Shown piece after piece: positions 18,950 to 32,446 of a stretch of DNA of 64,000 nucleotides. The stretch is from Pachyseris speciosa (lineage: Eukaryota > Cnidaria > Anthozoa > Scleractinia > Pachyseridae): the NCBI GenBank assembly GCA_016490735.1, contig JAEMWC010000190.1, positions 547,501 to 611,500 of the forward strand, in the 5' to 3' direction. The position numbers were made by a program, and so were the translations under genes. The notes under the pieces were generated by a model. The model ran no database searches, was not told where the DNA came from, and saw only the letters and a program-made list of their open reading frames with translations. How positions within the stretch are numbered: position 1 is the stretch's first letter; each line of letters starts with the position of its first letter.

Positions 18950-20004
18950 TTGCACCCATATATTAACATAAATCTATGCTGTTTACAAATGTTGTTAATA
19001 TTATTTTCATTGTCTTATGTTGTAATGAAAGTGAAAAGAAATTCAACAGTATATTTTGAACAACTAAAACACAAATGAAATCTTTTCTCCTTACAAAGCA
19101 GCAGCTGGTAAAAAGTAATAGGTGCAAAGTTTGTAACGCAAGGTATTCCAGTGGTCTTGGTTAAATGTGATTCTTTCTCCAATGAGACCTTTACTTGTGT
19201 AAACAATAAGTCACACCATTGGGCACCGGTTAGCTCAAGAAGTCCTTGAACTTGGTCATAATACACATGTCCTCTTTTTAAACTTGCCTTTAAGTTTTGA
19301 TGACGAACACTTTACCTCTCCAATTTCAAAGCTGTCTTTAGAACTTAAATCAATAACCTTTGCATCTGATGAACATCCCAAAACAGGAATTTTAGGAGAT
19401 ACAAAAAGACCACTTTTCAACACAGTTTACTGGCTTCCCCATTTTTCTCATGAATTTCTCATACTCCTTTAATGCCAAAGGTTCATATTTTTTACCATGA
19501 TCCAATGATTGGTTTCTGTGTTAACAGATCTTAAACAAATTTTCCATGATTACTTTGACGTCTGACAATTTTGCCAAAGTTTGAGGCACTAAATCTAAGC
19601 CTCCTCTCTTCCATCCACTCTTCACTCTCTGACTGCCCCCTCGTTATTTCTTCAAGTGAGTTGGCCTCAAATAAATTGACTGTAAGGCTGTCCAACAGTT
19701 CCTTCTCTTTTGCTTTAAGATCCTCTGGTACAACAAAAGAATCATTCTAGGAGTCGTCTAAGGGAATGGATGGATAATTGGGAACAGGGTTCGTGCTGAC
19801 TTGTGTACATAAAATTCAAGGAGTATTCAAGCACCAAAAACTGAGTTTTCAAGTAGTGTTTATAGCAAGTTGACTTTGTTTTACACGTATTTTTTGAAAT
19901 GTTGTTATTGGTCAATGGGAAAAAGCTCCCCCAGATATAAAATGCATTTTTAAGAGACACAACCACAAATGGAATGTTTATTTATTGACTTTGATATACA
20001 ATAT

Positions 20005-21307
20005 GTTGCCCTATTTCCAGGACACCCCTGTTTCCGGACACTTCAACTTTACGATTCTGTATTTGGCTGTAAAAAAGAAACAAATCCGAACGATACGTTT
20101 TTGAGACTTATCGATCAGTCGGCTTTCGTTTGCTCTTTTTGTGGCTGAGCTACGCTCCGTTTTGGCGGGAAAATTTAAGTATTCGTCGAGGAAAGTAAGC
20201 AGTCTGTTCTCGCAAAATGCGCCACAGATTGTCTTTTTTTTTTTCGACAAAAGTGAAGATTTTCAGCATGCATGAATTTTCCGTTTGCAGTTTAATCTCC
20301 AAGCAAGACTACTAAAAAGTTTAATTGCATTTTTGGTAAGGTGACTGCAATTTCGGACACCTAACGATAGCAAACTATAGGGTTTTTTTCTTAAAGGAAA
20401 TTCAAAGAAAATTGGTTGAAAAACAAGTGTTTTCAGTACTGTCTCTCCTAATTTAAGCTTACCTGTTATGGCATTGATTAAACTTCCTTCTCTTTCGTCG
20501 TTTCCAGCGGAAACATTGTTTTAATCTATTTAAAAAATCTTATTTGACGAAAAAAACTGATATTACAGTATTCATAGTATTATTTTAATGGAAACCCGTA
20601 ATTAATTTCAAAGAAACAACTGTATTACACAGTTTCGTTTTACTTCTGCTAATTGTAGCTATTTCCATGACCTCTCTTGTAATTTTTCGGTGATATCAAA
20701 CTCCATACTGTAAAGAATTTAATTATGAAAGCACCTAGAAAAACCATAAAGGGTAGCTATTCACAGGTGAATCCATAACCTGAAAGGTGTAAATTTCACC
20801 CAGCAGGTGTCGGGAGGGGAGGGGATAATAGCGTATCACACGCCACATACGTTTCTGTGAAATTCATCACTTTGACTGTAAAAGCAAAGTTGGTGGTTAA
20901 AATTCTGTTTTAAGAATAAAGATATTTGACTCCAGCACTGCACGAGTTTATCGTAATTCACCCATTAGAATCTTGCCTAACTCCTGCATTTGCGATTTGA
21001 TGACTTCCTCGCTAAAATGAAAGAAAACACTTTAAAATTCGGACAGAATATAGTTTTTTCAAGGAATGTTTCTTCAATTCATCTCGTAATGATCGTAAGG
21101 ATATAGGGCTATAGGGCTATCTGTCATTTCACGTAGTCTTTGCGCAATTACAAGGAAACCAAAGAGCTTCAAGCGATGAAACCTTATGCACTAATTGCTA
21201 GCAGTGGAAGCTACATCATTTGTGGCGTAAGTTTAGCTCGTTAGTGCAGTAGTTTCAAAGTAAGATATTACAGTTTTGCAAATTTAAGTCTCCGGAAATA
21301 GGACAAC
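20005..21307. mobile_element. Probable TIR element interrupting the YqaJ gene
   Basis: Ends GTTGCCCTATTTCCAGGACA and, inverted, GTTGTCCTATTTCCGGAGAC. The block separates two parts of the YqaJ protein and has no coding similarity of its own. Target duplication not clear. Confidence 0.5.
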
Positions 21308-22290
21308 TTGTAATCCTTTATCATTTCTCATCTGAACAAAAAAATCAAGGAGTTTTCATTATTTTCAAGCACTTTCAGCAGAAATTCTTCTTTTTGAGGG
21401 CTTTTCAAGTGCCCTTGCAGGGCCACGGCAGTTTTCTTGCTCTTGTCAGCATTGTTGGCATGATTTGACACTACCACCTCCAGGACAGGTTGAGGACTGA
21501 TCCCATTCAATCGGGATCTGTGGAAGTGCAAGCCAACTTAGGATTTTTATCTTCCTCATCCTTCAAGTCCCGCACATCTTTGCAATCGTACAACGTGTAA
21601 TTGCAGACTTTCATCATCAAGGCAAGGATGTGGTTACAGAAGCCTGACTGTCCAGCTGCACAACTTGGCCCACAGTATGCATATTCTATATCTCCAGATA
21701 CGATAGAAACTGAAAGCTTTAGTTTTTGTGGCTCATCTTGTGCCTTAATACTGTGGAAGCATTTAGCGCTAAAATGAAAATACCTCTAGTCGCAGTTTGT
21801 TTAAATGTTGTGAAGATATTCATCTGCCAGAAACGCCTTAGCTTTTCGCAATCCGGTGAGCAATGAACGATTCTCGTTGTTTTGTTGATGTTTCTTCCCC
21901 GAATTCCTGATGTGCTTTTCCAGTTTAAAGAGAGAAGTACCCCAACCATCCACAGGAAAGGCCGCTATCATCACGTTGCTTGAATCACAACTGCCAGTAG
22001 CATCAAGTAGTCCTTCAGAACCATTTCCTTGGCACAAGAGGCGGCGTTTACGCTTTGTATAAGTTAAGTTTTCTTTTGGATCGACAAGGAAATGTGTATT
22101 GTTTGTCTTTAAGTATTCTTTCACCCCCCCCCCCCCCAAAAAAAAAAAAAACCACAACGAAGTCAGCAGTTTGGCTTTATCTCTTGCTGACAGTGTGTAC
22201 GTACCGTTGACAAAGTTGAGCCTTCGTTGACAATCCTTTGCACGAATCGCCTCGACATTTTAACCAAAACTTAAGTTCAGGATGCTTTAA

Positions 22291-23694
22291 AGGCCCAGTA
22301 TCATCCTTGATGCATCGCGCGCCGCGACCTTTAATTCTGGGATTTCGTGTAACGCGAAATTACTCAGACTTCGAAACCCTTGTTTTATCGCATCGTGAAC
22401 AAATCTCCAAATTTATGGCCGTAAATATTTATTTTCCTTGTGTTATTTTTGGGACAATTTGTATGTACGTAACTTTTGGCCCGTGTAAAGTCAAAAGACT
22501 CAGTGTGGCAGTAGTCGGTTGCGGTAACTTCGCAGCGTTGTTTTATATCAAGGTGAGGTTCAAGAAGGATTTTCAGAGACTCGTTGTTCAAATTTGGTGC
22601 TTTTTATCTTGCTTGGTGTTTTCAAGAATTCGCTGAGCTTGTTGGAGCCGACTTACTGCGATTTGGAAACTGATTTGATGGCGAGTATTAAGAATTTTAC
22701 TTGGCTGGACAATTGTTTTCCGCATGTTTGACAATATCGTACCCAGAGTCCTCGGGCTGTTTGGTCAGCGGGTGGACGCCCGGAGAGACTCTGGGATAAT
22801 GGACCGCCATTTTCCCAGACAATCTGGGGTAAAACAATGGAAGCCGTTACGGGCCAGTCAATCAAAAAATTTGATTTTTTTTCCATTATCCCAGAGTCTC
22901 TCCTGGTGACTAACCGCTGGCCAAAGAGTCTGAGGACTCTGGGTATGAGATTGCATGTTTGATGTTTTACCTAAAGGTCATTTTGTGTAATGGGTTCTGC
23001 GGCTTTGGTCAACTCTTCAGTGTTTTTAATTCGATTTGTCGACTTTATCGACTGCCATTTTTATGCCCCACTGGCATTCTAACTTTACGTTTAGTTTGCA
23101 GCTGGCCTAAACTGCGTGAAAATTAATTTCTCTTTCTCGCCTTGATCACCGTGACCGATGAGGATTACATCGTTTTTGTTTCCTCCCGTGTTTTAATTCG
23201 GAGCTCAAAGTTTTCCGGCGTCCTTTTGTCAAGCCGCATGGTAGACTGTATTCTCAACACAGTATAAAGCGAAAAGACAGGATAATTGAATGAGAACGTA
23301 CAAGTATTTTTCTTACTGCAAATTAGAAACCATTAATCGACAACATGCAGGAACTGCCGACGCAATAAAAGTTTTCTTGTGGATATTTTGCCACCATCCT
23401 CGTCACATAATCAGCGAGTTTTTTTCCAATAACGGATCGTTCAATACTTTGCTGTTTTGATTTTAAACCTGTGAACGGATTGTGCACGGTTTTACTGAAG
23501 AAATATGAAGAAATACGTAAGTCGAATTTGTAGCCATTTGCTTTGCCAAACCGGGCGCAAGCAACAATTCGGCGCGATGAATCAGATCAAAAGCCCGATA
23601 AAAACAATTGACCAATCACAGGCATCATTTAACAATAGCGCGATTTCAAAACGAAAACAAACGGCCGCGTTGGATCAAGGGTGATAATGGGCCT
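22291..23694. mobile_element. TTAA-flanked 1.4-kb TIR element inside the YqaJ ORF
   Basis: Ends AGGCCCAGTATCATCCTTGA and, inverted, AGGCCCATTATCACCCTTGA, directly flanked by TTAA at 22287-22290 and 23695-23698. A TTAA duplication is typical of piggyBac and Kolobok. No transposase is visible inside, so it is non-autonomous. Confidence 0.8.
22742..22943. mobile_element. 202-bp MITE with TA target, nested inside the TTAA element
   Basis: Ends CCCAGAGTCCTCGGGCTGTT and, inverted, CCCAGAGTCCTCAGACTCTT, flanked by TA (22740-22741, 22944-22945), as in Tc1/mariner-derived MITEs. Confidence 0.75.
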
Positions 23695-24520
23695 TTAACT
23701 GAGACGGATCTCTCCCATTCAGACTACTTCCAGGAATATCCTCTTCCGTTAGAAACGAAGGACCACACACTGTGCTTTTCTCGAAGAACGCCATGTTGCA
23801 AAGTCTTTCAGGGGCCCTCTATGCCTCGTTTTCATGCTATCCGATCCAGATCATCTGGGTTTGACGCCATTATGGAATGAGGTGTATCCCATAGCAATAT
23901 CACATTATTTATAATGCTACACGCCTGGTGCTTTGTAGTCTCCTTTGCACACAACTTCTTGAAACCCACTGGGTCTTGGGCTTTCTCACTGCCAAACTCT
24001 CTTTGCAATCGTTTGCATAACAAAAAAATTGGCGCTCGAGAGGCGCATGTGACTACTTCGGAGATGTACAATGGAAATATGGAAGTAGAATATTTGTCGT
24101 ATACTAAGCCCCCTCTCCAATAAGCCCCCAGCTTAATTAATCAGACAACACAGTGCTCATGTTAACAGCAATGTTACCCTCGACAGTGTTGATGACATCG
24201 ACTTCAACCAAAGGAAATACCCACTACCAACAATATAGGCACAATCTCTGCAATCAATGCGAATCGGATGATTGCAGTAAAAGCCAAACTACTACAAAAG
24301 CTTTTTACATCCCCTACTTCTTTTAAATGCTTGACAGGCGAAAAACAAATCCTTAGAGTAATTCACTCTGTTTGTATACACATATCAAAGTAAGGCACTT
24401 TTTCACTCTTCTTTTTCTTCCATGTTCTACAAAAGATAAACACAATAATAACGCATGGGTAACATTTAAGTTGTGGTTGAAAAATTGTTTGTTTCATAAT
24501 ACTACTACCGATATTCTTGG

Positions 24521-24666
24521 TTTGCAACCACGTCACAGGGCGGCCTTGTTGGGGGTGAAAACAATAGAAATTTTTTCGAAGAATTTACATAAAAATATAA
24601 TTTAGTTCCCAGAGAAAGGCCCTTGTTCTTGACCCCCAACATGGCCGCCGTGACGTCACTTGCAAA
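24521..24666. mobile_element. Short MITE (ends TTTGCAA...GTCAC)
   Basis: TTTGCAACCACGTCACAGGG at the left pairs with GTGACGTCACTTGCAAA at the right; the arms continue through GGCGGCC and TGTTGGGGG. Confidence 0.65.
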
Positions 24667-25394
24667 CAAGCAATTTAAGAATGATGAGAAAATATATGAA
24701 CCTGGGTGTATTTGTAGTGGCCTCATAAGTTGCAACAGTTAAAAATCAATTTTTATTATGATGAGAATCTAAAGTCAAAATCCTCAGTTTCAGTTTAGGA
24801 TGTTTTAACATTTATAGAATCTAATAAGTACAGGTAAGCTTTTTGGTGTAAAATATGCTATTGATTGGGACAAGTAGTAGACTAAACGGTTTCTGGTCAC
24901 GTTGGTAAATTTCTTGTTCGTTTACAACACAATCGATTTGTTAAAGCTATTAAATTCACTCCCTGGTACAAAGCTCTGGCTGAGAGAAACCTCTATAGTG
25001 CTGTTACTGTACTTCCATTTTACGGCAACATCATGTTGTTTGAATTAAGGCAGATATTGTCTTATGATCAGAGAAATATGTTTGTTACAGTCAGTCTGTA
25101 TACAGTAATTGAAGCCTCATTAGAACTATGTTCATTATTTACATTTATCTTGTCAACATTGTCAGCAATATATACTGTAATTACAGAAGAACTCTGGGAA
25201 TGATTCACCACAGCTTTCATACTGATAGTTTCTCAACCATTGAAAAATTGGCTTTCTGTAATTATTAGCTGCGGGAAAATGTCGATGATGGCATGAGACC
25301 TGAGAGAAGTGGAGTAATATTTGTTGGACGTCACGCACTCTGTTATTATCATGAAACCGATTCAGCCTCCCGTTAGAAGATTTTCACAAGGTAA

Positions 25395-25530
25395 AGATTT
25401 TTCACCGCAAAATACAGATTCTCGATTTCGCATAAACACAGATTTCCATTCCGCAAAATACAGCGTGTAAGTTCGTTTCGCAAAATACAGATTTTCATTT
25501 CGTTTCGTTTCGTTTTGCAGTAAGCCTGAA
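25395..25530. repeat. Degenerate tandem repeat, unit around CGCAAAATACAGATTT
   Basis: Four imperfect units of about 35 bp, each with CGCAAAATACAG or close variants, ending in a TTTCG run. Confidence 0.55.
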
Positions 25531-25847
25531 AAATTTACATGCAATAGTTTGACAATTACGTGCTACTTGCAATTGAAATTTAGCGTAACGATCGAAGTAA
25601 CCTCCGAAGAGGGCGCTCTATTTTCCAAGATTGGGGCTCAATTTTCCTCCGAAGAGGCTCGCTTATCCTCCGAGGAGGCTCAGTTATAAAGGCTTTCCTC
25701 ATACGAGGCTTATGCAAGTCCAAATTGTGGAGTATGGCCAAGCGTATGCCAAGCCAAATGTAGCAATATTCAATATTGATATATTTATTCAATTTAATCC
25801 TTATTCATTCAATTTAATTTTCATATTCATTCAATTTAATCTTAGTA

Positions 25848-26110
25848 ATTCACGGATGTATCGATGGCTATTCACGAAGAATAATTTTCCTTCATTGCAG
25901 CACAAATAATCTTTCCTCTACAGTTCTCGGCATCACATACTGCAGTGTTCTCCACACCATAGTCTACTCTAATGCGCGATAGCCACAGTCCACCATCTCG
26001 TTCTATAGCACTTTCGAAGAGACCGAGAACTGTAGAGGAAAGATTATTTGTGCTGCAATGAAGGAAAATTATTCTTCGTGAATAGCCATCGATACATCCG
26101 TGAATTACAA
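25848..26110. repeat. Internal inverted duplication inside the integrase gene
   Basis: About 85 bp at 25848-25932 is repeated in inverse at 26022-26106. The copied segment encodes the [16 protein letters not shown] core motif and is separated by a spacer of about 90 bp. Confidence 0.8.
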
Positions 26111-26885
26111 ATCCCCAACGAATTAATGAGTGATGGCCATCTAGGTGCCACAACGAATTTGGCCACGGGACAAAGTACACTCTTCGGGATACTAAAGCAC
26201 CCCACCTCAAAGCTGTGTTCCTCGGATCTACCCGGTTCAGGCTCTCTCTGATCCGCCTCCTTTGTACAATGTACCCCATTGCTCGAAAGTGTCCTCGTAG
26301 ATAAGTTGCGCCTGTGGTTGACCCATGTCGTGCAATGAAGTCCTGAATAATACTGTCTATTTCTTCATCGCTCATGGTGCTGAATAGGGATAAATGTTCC
26401 AGGTCAAATGAACGAACTCGGCGCATTATTGTCCAACGAGATACCCGAAAAATCCTAGCAATCTTTTCCCACGTGAAGCCCAGCCCACCTAAATCCTCTA
26501 GTACCTCGGGCGGAATATCTACCGATGGTCTACCTGGGCGTCCATTCTTGACTGTTTGACAAGGGACAGCTGTAACTCGCGATGGTCTTGATATACTGTT
26601 TCCAAAATGTTGGAGGAACCTCTCAAGTAATTCAGAAAACACAACTCTTAGATCGTTTAACTGTTTTGCATCAGTTTCGTCGCTAACTATGTTCGCCAAC
26701 TGACTTGGTAATCTTACCGTTCTCTCTAAGAAATCTACATGGGTTAAAACCTCAGATATGTGGCGTTCACTCCTAGCAGATGAATTTTGACTCAGAATTT
26801 CCTCGGTCCTGCTTATAACATGCTCAAAGAAATTCTTCACCTCGGAATCTTCATCCTCGTGCATTTCGTCCGCCATCTTTACCAT
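25872..26885 (-). pseudogene. rve/DDE integrase-like protein, C-terminally truncated
   Basis: The start was taken at MVKMADEMHEDEDSEVKNFF, because upstream in-frame codons are the F/I/N/Q-rich translation of AT repeats. A helix-turn-helix-like part reads LGFTWEKIARIFRVSRWTIM (about residue 150). The catalytic core begins SLWHLDGHHSLIRWGFVIHG (first aspartate) and [19 protein letters not shown], with the second aspartate in [10 protein letters not shown]. The segment that should carry the catalytic glutamate is gone: after VCDA the frame enters an inverted repeat of upstream DNA and stops. The enzyme would insert element DNA into the genome. This copy cannot be active but may be moved by a full-length relative. 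Confidence 0.75.
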
Positions 26886-27319
26886 AAGTCCCAGCTCCCG
26901 CTCAAATTTTCCCCCTTGACCCAGTCCCCCAAATTGAATAAATGAGTGCGAAGATTGAATGAATAAAGACGGATTGAATTGAATGTATATGAAAATTGGA
27001 TCGATTGAATTAGAGATTGAATTGAATGAATATAACAATTGAATTGAATGAATATAGAAATTGAATTGAATGAATACAGAAATTAAATTGAAGCAATATT
27101 GAAACTGAATCAAAAGAATACAAAAATTAAATTGAATGGATCTGAAAATAGAATTAAATGAATGAGGATTGAATAGAATGACTATAGGAATTGAATTGAA
27201 TGATCTAAGATTAAATTGAATGAATATGAAAATTAAATTGGATGAATAAGGATTAAATTGAATAAATATATCAATATTGAATATTGCTACATTTGGCTTG
27301 GCATACAAGCGCTGTTTGT

Positions 27320-28009
27320 CATGCGTTGTCAAATCAGGTTTCGAAATATCGATCTAAAAGCTGAAATGTAGCCATGCAACCTTTCATCTGGTCGGTTAGA
27401 AACAAAATATGAAAGCTGCGTGAAGTGAATATTGTAAAATATAAAAAAAACTCACCTCAAATTACAGAGCTTTTTCTCTTTGTAGATCGGATCAGCTCGA
27501 TGGCCCACATGAACAGACCACGAGGCACCCGAGCACTTCGTTCGTCATCGCAAACTATTGGCAAATCATCATACTTTTTCGCAGAGTCCGAACTTTGGTT
27601 GTCTTTGTGTGTTGATTGGATCCGAAGTATATTCTATTGTTACTTACTCACTTTCGGAAAACTCACTCGATAGCAATAGTGACTACTTCGCTCACGCGCG
27701 GTAGTCACAAAAAGCGACTACAGTAGAAAGAAACTGGGGATGGCTGACTGTCTGAAAACCTGAAGCCTACAGTGAGCTAGTGAACAGTGACACCCTCCAA
27801 AGAGGCTCTAGATTCACAGGCAAATACTACCACATATATGTTCCCTACAAAGGGCAGAAAAGTCAATAAAATTTCTAACATTCGCTAACAAGTGTCTTCT
27901 AGTAATACGTGTGCTTTAAAGGCCGGTAGACAAAGGCTTGGCTTTGTGTACATTATCCGTGAGTTAGCCATAGGCGCCCATTGATTGATTTTGTAATTAT
28001 TACTCCACC
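27320..28009. other. Right end of the copy-A-specific 13-kb block
   Basis: No recognised gene or element. Similarity to copy B resumes at about 28010. Confidence 0.4.
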
Positions 28010-30483
28010 ACTAATTTTGAAACCGTCATTTAGAATTTACAGCCAATCTCCAAATGAACGTGAACGTGCGAAAGATCAAAATAACAAGACAAATTATGAA
28101 ATTCAAGTTATCTTCTCACTGTGCATGAAAAAAGCTCTACTTTCCTATGATTTGATTTTTCTGGAATAGGTTTCTATGGTAGCCCACTGTTATGTTCCGA
28201 AACAATGTTAAATTAAACAAGCTTTATTTTGAAATCGCGGTTTCATTCAGTTGAGCAGAATCCATTGAACTTCTTGAATGCTTCTCTTTTGTGCCTGCAC
28301 TTTGGTCTCCTCTGCTAACCCCGATGATATGGATTATCTATGCCAGTAAATTCGCACACGGCTCATCCGCCAACCGCTAAGATGCCATAAATCACCATTA
28401 TGCATGGATAAAAGTTGCCTTCCCTTAAGGTTTCCTGCCCGATTATGATTCGAAAAAGATCATTGCGCGCTTTCATGGAGTTAAAGCGTTTCCTACCTAT
28501 GTTAAAAGGTTAGAGAAAACCTCAACCACTTACATTTCTGTTTAAAAACCCAACTATAAAGAGATGTTCAAGCTTTGAGTAATAAAATCAAAGAATCCAG
28601 CATTTGTTTGGGTCCTCAGCCCCAATCTCATGCCCATTCAAGTTTTTGATTCATCGACGTCTTACCGGCAATCACGTGCGCATCAGCAGCTGAGTGACAT
28701 GCGAAGCCTCAAGAGCTAGCTTCTCACAGCGAGATGGAATAAGCGTTTTAATTTTGTCTCGGTTTCAAAAAATTAAATTACGCTCCTGCGCGATCTTACC
28801 AGTATTTAGTGTTGAGGCAGAGCCAGCCACAATGTATTTCTGTTTACTTGTCGTTGCGCTAACTGATACGTGACTGGCATGGCATCATTCAAATACGCGA
28901 GCTGTTAGGATTCCCAAAATGAGCAGGACTAAACTAGTTCCTCACGAAAAGAATGCAGTCAAAGTTTCTGGTTCGCGAGTCGAAAATAAAACCTTAAACA
29001 AATTTAGCCGCCGGCGGACTTTGTAATTCTAACATATAAGCTTACTGTACTTCTTTGAAATACAATAAAACCCTTCACTTTAGTATCTGTTATGAATATG
29101 TGAATGATTATCGCAGTTATGAACATTAACTTCAGTAGTAGTGAAAATAAAGCCTGAAAAAAATTCAGGCTTGTACGGGAATCAAACCTACATATTTATT
29201 TTAGAACAATGCGCAGAGACTGCAGGGAGCAACATCTATATAATTATCACTCATCAAATCTGTTTCGTGCTCCTTTAGTTGACTTAAAAGAAGTCCCACC
29301 TCTTAACTAATTGTTTGCAAAACGCGTTTCTAGAAGTGATATCTTTTCAAATGCAAAATATGGTACCTGTCTGGAGTATGAAAGCCTTTCACTCTCTCAG
29401 CTGTTTGTCCATCGAGCCCTCTGCCTCTGCCTGCTACCATGGAAGCTCCATTTGTGTGATAAAAATGAAAAAGTAATTGCTTTATTGAATAGCAAACTTA
29501 TTGATTTCTAAAGCTGACATTGCCTACTTGTCGCTTAGTGTCGAGTTCTCGCATAAGGGAACCTTTGTAGTACAAGGAGAAGTTGACCAGTTTTCAGCAT
29601 TTGATGAGATTATCATATTTGGCGAACAGTTCGATAGCGCTGGGTTGGTTAAATTTTTAGGCGTTGGCTCCAACTCTCGTTATATTTTTTTGTCTCCAGG
29701 AATTATATCGTCTTTCAAGTTCTCGTTGCGGGGATGGTAGACAGATACTTTACTAAGCACAGAATTCATAAAGTTAGCACTTGGTCGCTTTCAAGTTGTC
29801 ATTCCTGTTAAAAACGATTAGAACTTCTAGGATATCTACGATTACGGTAAGAAAGCTCGAGCAAGTGAAATCTCCAATAGTAATGTCTGTACTAGGAGAC
29901 AGTCTCCATATAGAAAGCACTTTAGGGCAAGAAAGACCGACCTAAACATTCATGGAAATAAGCTAGGCAGCTTGCGCACTCCAGGTCAACTGAAGATAAC
30001 TGTCTAAGAAAAAAGGCATTAAGAGTGTTGCGAGGTGAGCAGGGTGAACTACGAACGAAATGAGAACGGATTCGGAGAAGCGACGATGACAAAAAAGTTT
30101 CCGTTAGCTTCTGAGTCATCTAAGCAACAGACTGTATCTGTCAGACTGCATGGTGACGAGTTGATTGCAACTGACCAGCAGCCACAAGCATCTGATCATT
30201 TTCCTTCGTAAGAGACTAAACGTTGGCCATTCCAACTCGCATAACAAGACTTTTTAGGGGCCAGTTTCTTACAGACTTTGATCGTTTCCCAAGACAAAAG
30301 CGCCCGCAATACAAATACTTTGGGCAAGAAAGTGGAGTCCGTTTTAAGAAGCCTTATCTCAAACCATATCATCAAGGAAAATGTCTTCAGGCTACATACA
30401 CTTTGTACATGTTATTGTTTTAATTATTTATTGTTTTGTTTTCTTTTTCTCAAAGATTTATTATGATCTGGAACAGTGTAACA
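28010..30483. other. Upstream flank of gene A, then unassigned DNA
   Basis: 28010-28400 matches 63626-64000. Beyond that the right edge prevents comparison. A partial copy of the foldback SINE family is at 29085-29190 (AAAGCCTGAAAAAAATTCAGGC). Short ORFs at 29311-29740 and 30223-30466 show no recognisable domain. Confidence 0.4.
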
Positions 30484-31905
<1,422 letters not shown>

Positions 31906-32277
31906 ATTAGCTCTTTCAAAAATAAGCATACGATACATACAATGGTAATTGAACTGAGTGGAGTGCAATTTTGTCTGAAATCGTACGCGTGAAACCTTTA
32001 AGAAGCGAACGAACGCGCAGGGCGCCAGTTTATTTGAAATCACGAGTATGATTTCAGACCGACATTGCCAATTTGGGGAGGGTTTCCCAATCTATTGGAA
32101 AATAAAATTGTTGTAACTTTTGTTTCTTTGTTTGTTTTGTTTATGACATTATGACTTCTAAGCAACAAACTTTCGAATATTCCAATCTGAAGAATATTTT
32201 ATATTCAGTATAGAAGCTCAGTGAGCTACGGCAACTGAACTGCTCGGATTTTTTAGGCGGTGGTGATTTAGCTCTAG

Positions 32278-32446
32278 TAGCCTGCAGAATAGGCGTTATT
32301 TTTTGCGTAATTCAGGCGAGTGGAGGCTCCAGCAATGCGTGCGTGGAGCGCGAGACACCACGCTTGTTACGCGCGCTCCACGCACGCATCGCTGGAGCCT
32401 CCACTCACCTGAAATACGCAAAAAATAACGCCTGTTCTGCAGGCTA
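32278..32446. mobile_element. Foldback MITE
   Basis: Near-perfect arms starting TAGCCTGCAGAATAGGCGTT; the loop lies near 32360. Confidence 0.75.

Larger units (their letters stand above)
19030..23794 (-). pseudogene. SAP/SWIM/YqaJ exonuclease-like protein of the ISL2EU-like element, split by insertions
   Basis: Minus reading in order: start MAFFEKSTVCGPSFLTEEDI (23794), then the TTAA insertion 22291-23694, then HPELKFWLKCRGDSCKGLST (SAP-like, 22280-22215), SWIM zinc finger with YCGPSCAAGQSGFCNHILAL (about 21690-21620), SPQPVLEVVV (about 21500), then a gap at 20005-21307, then the YqaJ nuclease region with RGQSESEEWMEERRLRFSAS (about 19645-19585) and YYDQVQGLLELTGAQWCDLL (about 19260-19200). 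Frameshifts occur in several blocks. YqaJ proteins are lambda-exonuclease-like; in ISL2EU they accompany the transposase. Bridging the TTAA insertion restores an unbroken frame, showing a clean insertion into the ORF. Confidence 0.8.
17600..24100. mobile_element. ISL2EU-like DNA transposon remnant with nested insertions
   Basis: A convergent THAP transposase and YqaJ gene define it. Terminal repeats could not be identified, so both ends are approximate. Inside it sit the elements at 20005-21307 and 22291-23694, and inside the latter the one at 22742-22943. Confidence 0.65.
25745..27305. mobile_element. TIR transposon encoding a retroviral-type integrase, internally rearranged
   Basis: Inverted ends of about 110 bp start TATGCCAAGCCAAATGTAGC and run into ATTGAATGAATA-type short repeats. 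The right arm has expanded these repeats across 26930-27260. It is flanked on both sides by CAAGCG (25739-25744, 27306-27311), a 6-bp duplication that fits an rve-type integrase. The coding strand is minus. The 3' half of the gene is replaced by an inverted copy of its own segment. Confidence 0.75.

Noticed and set aside
22238..22636. 132-residue plus-strand ORF
   Set aside because: It crosses the boundary of the TTAA element and overlaps the YqaJ gene on the other strand; a chance frame.
26886..27332. N-terminal extension of the integrase ORF (F/I/N/Q-rich)
   Set aside because: It is the in-frame reading of the AT-rich inverted-repeat arm; the protein most plausibly starts at the methionine at 26885.
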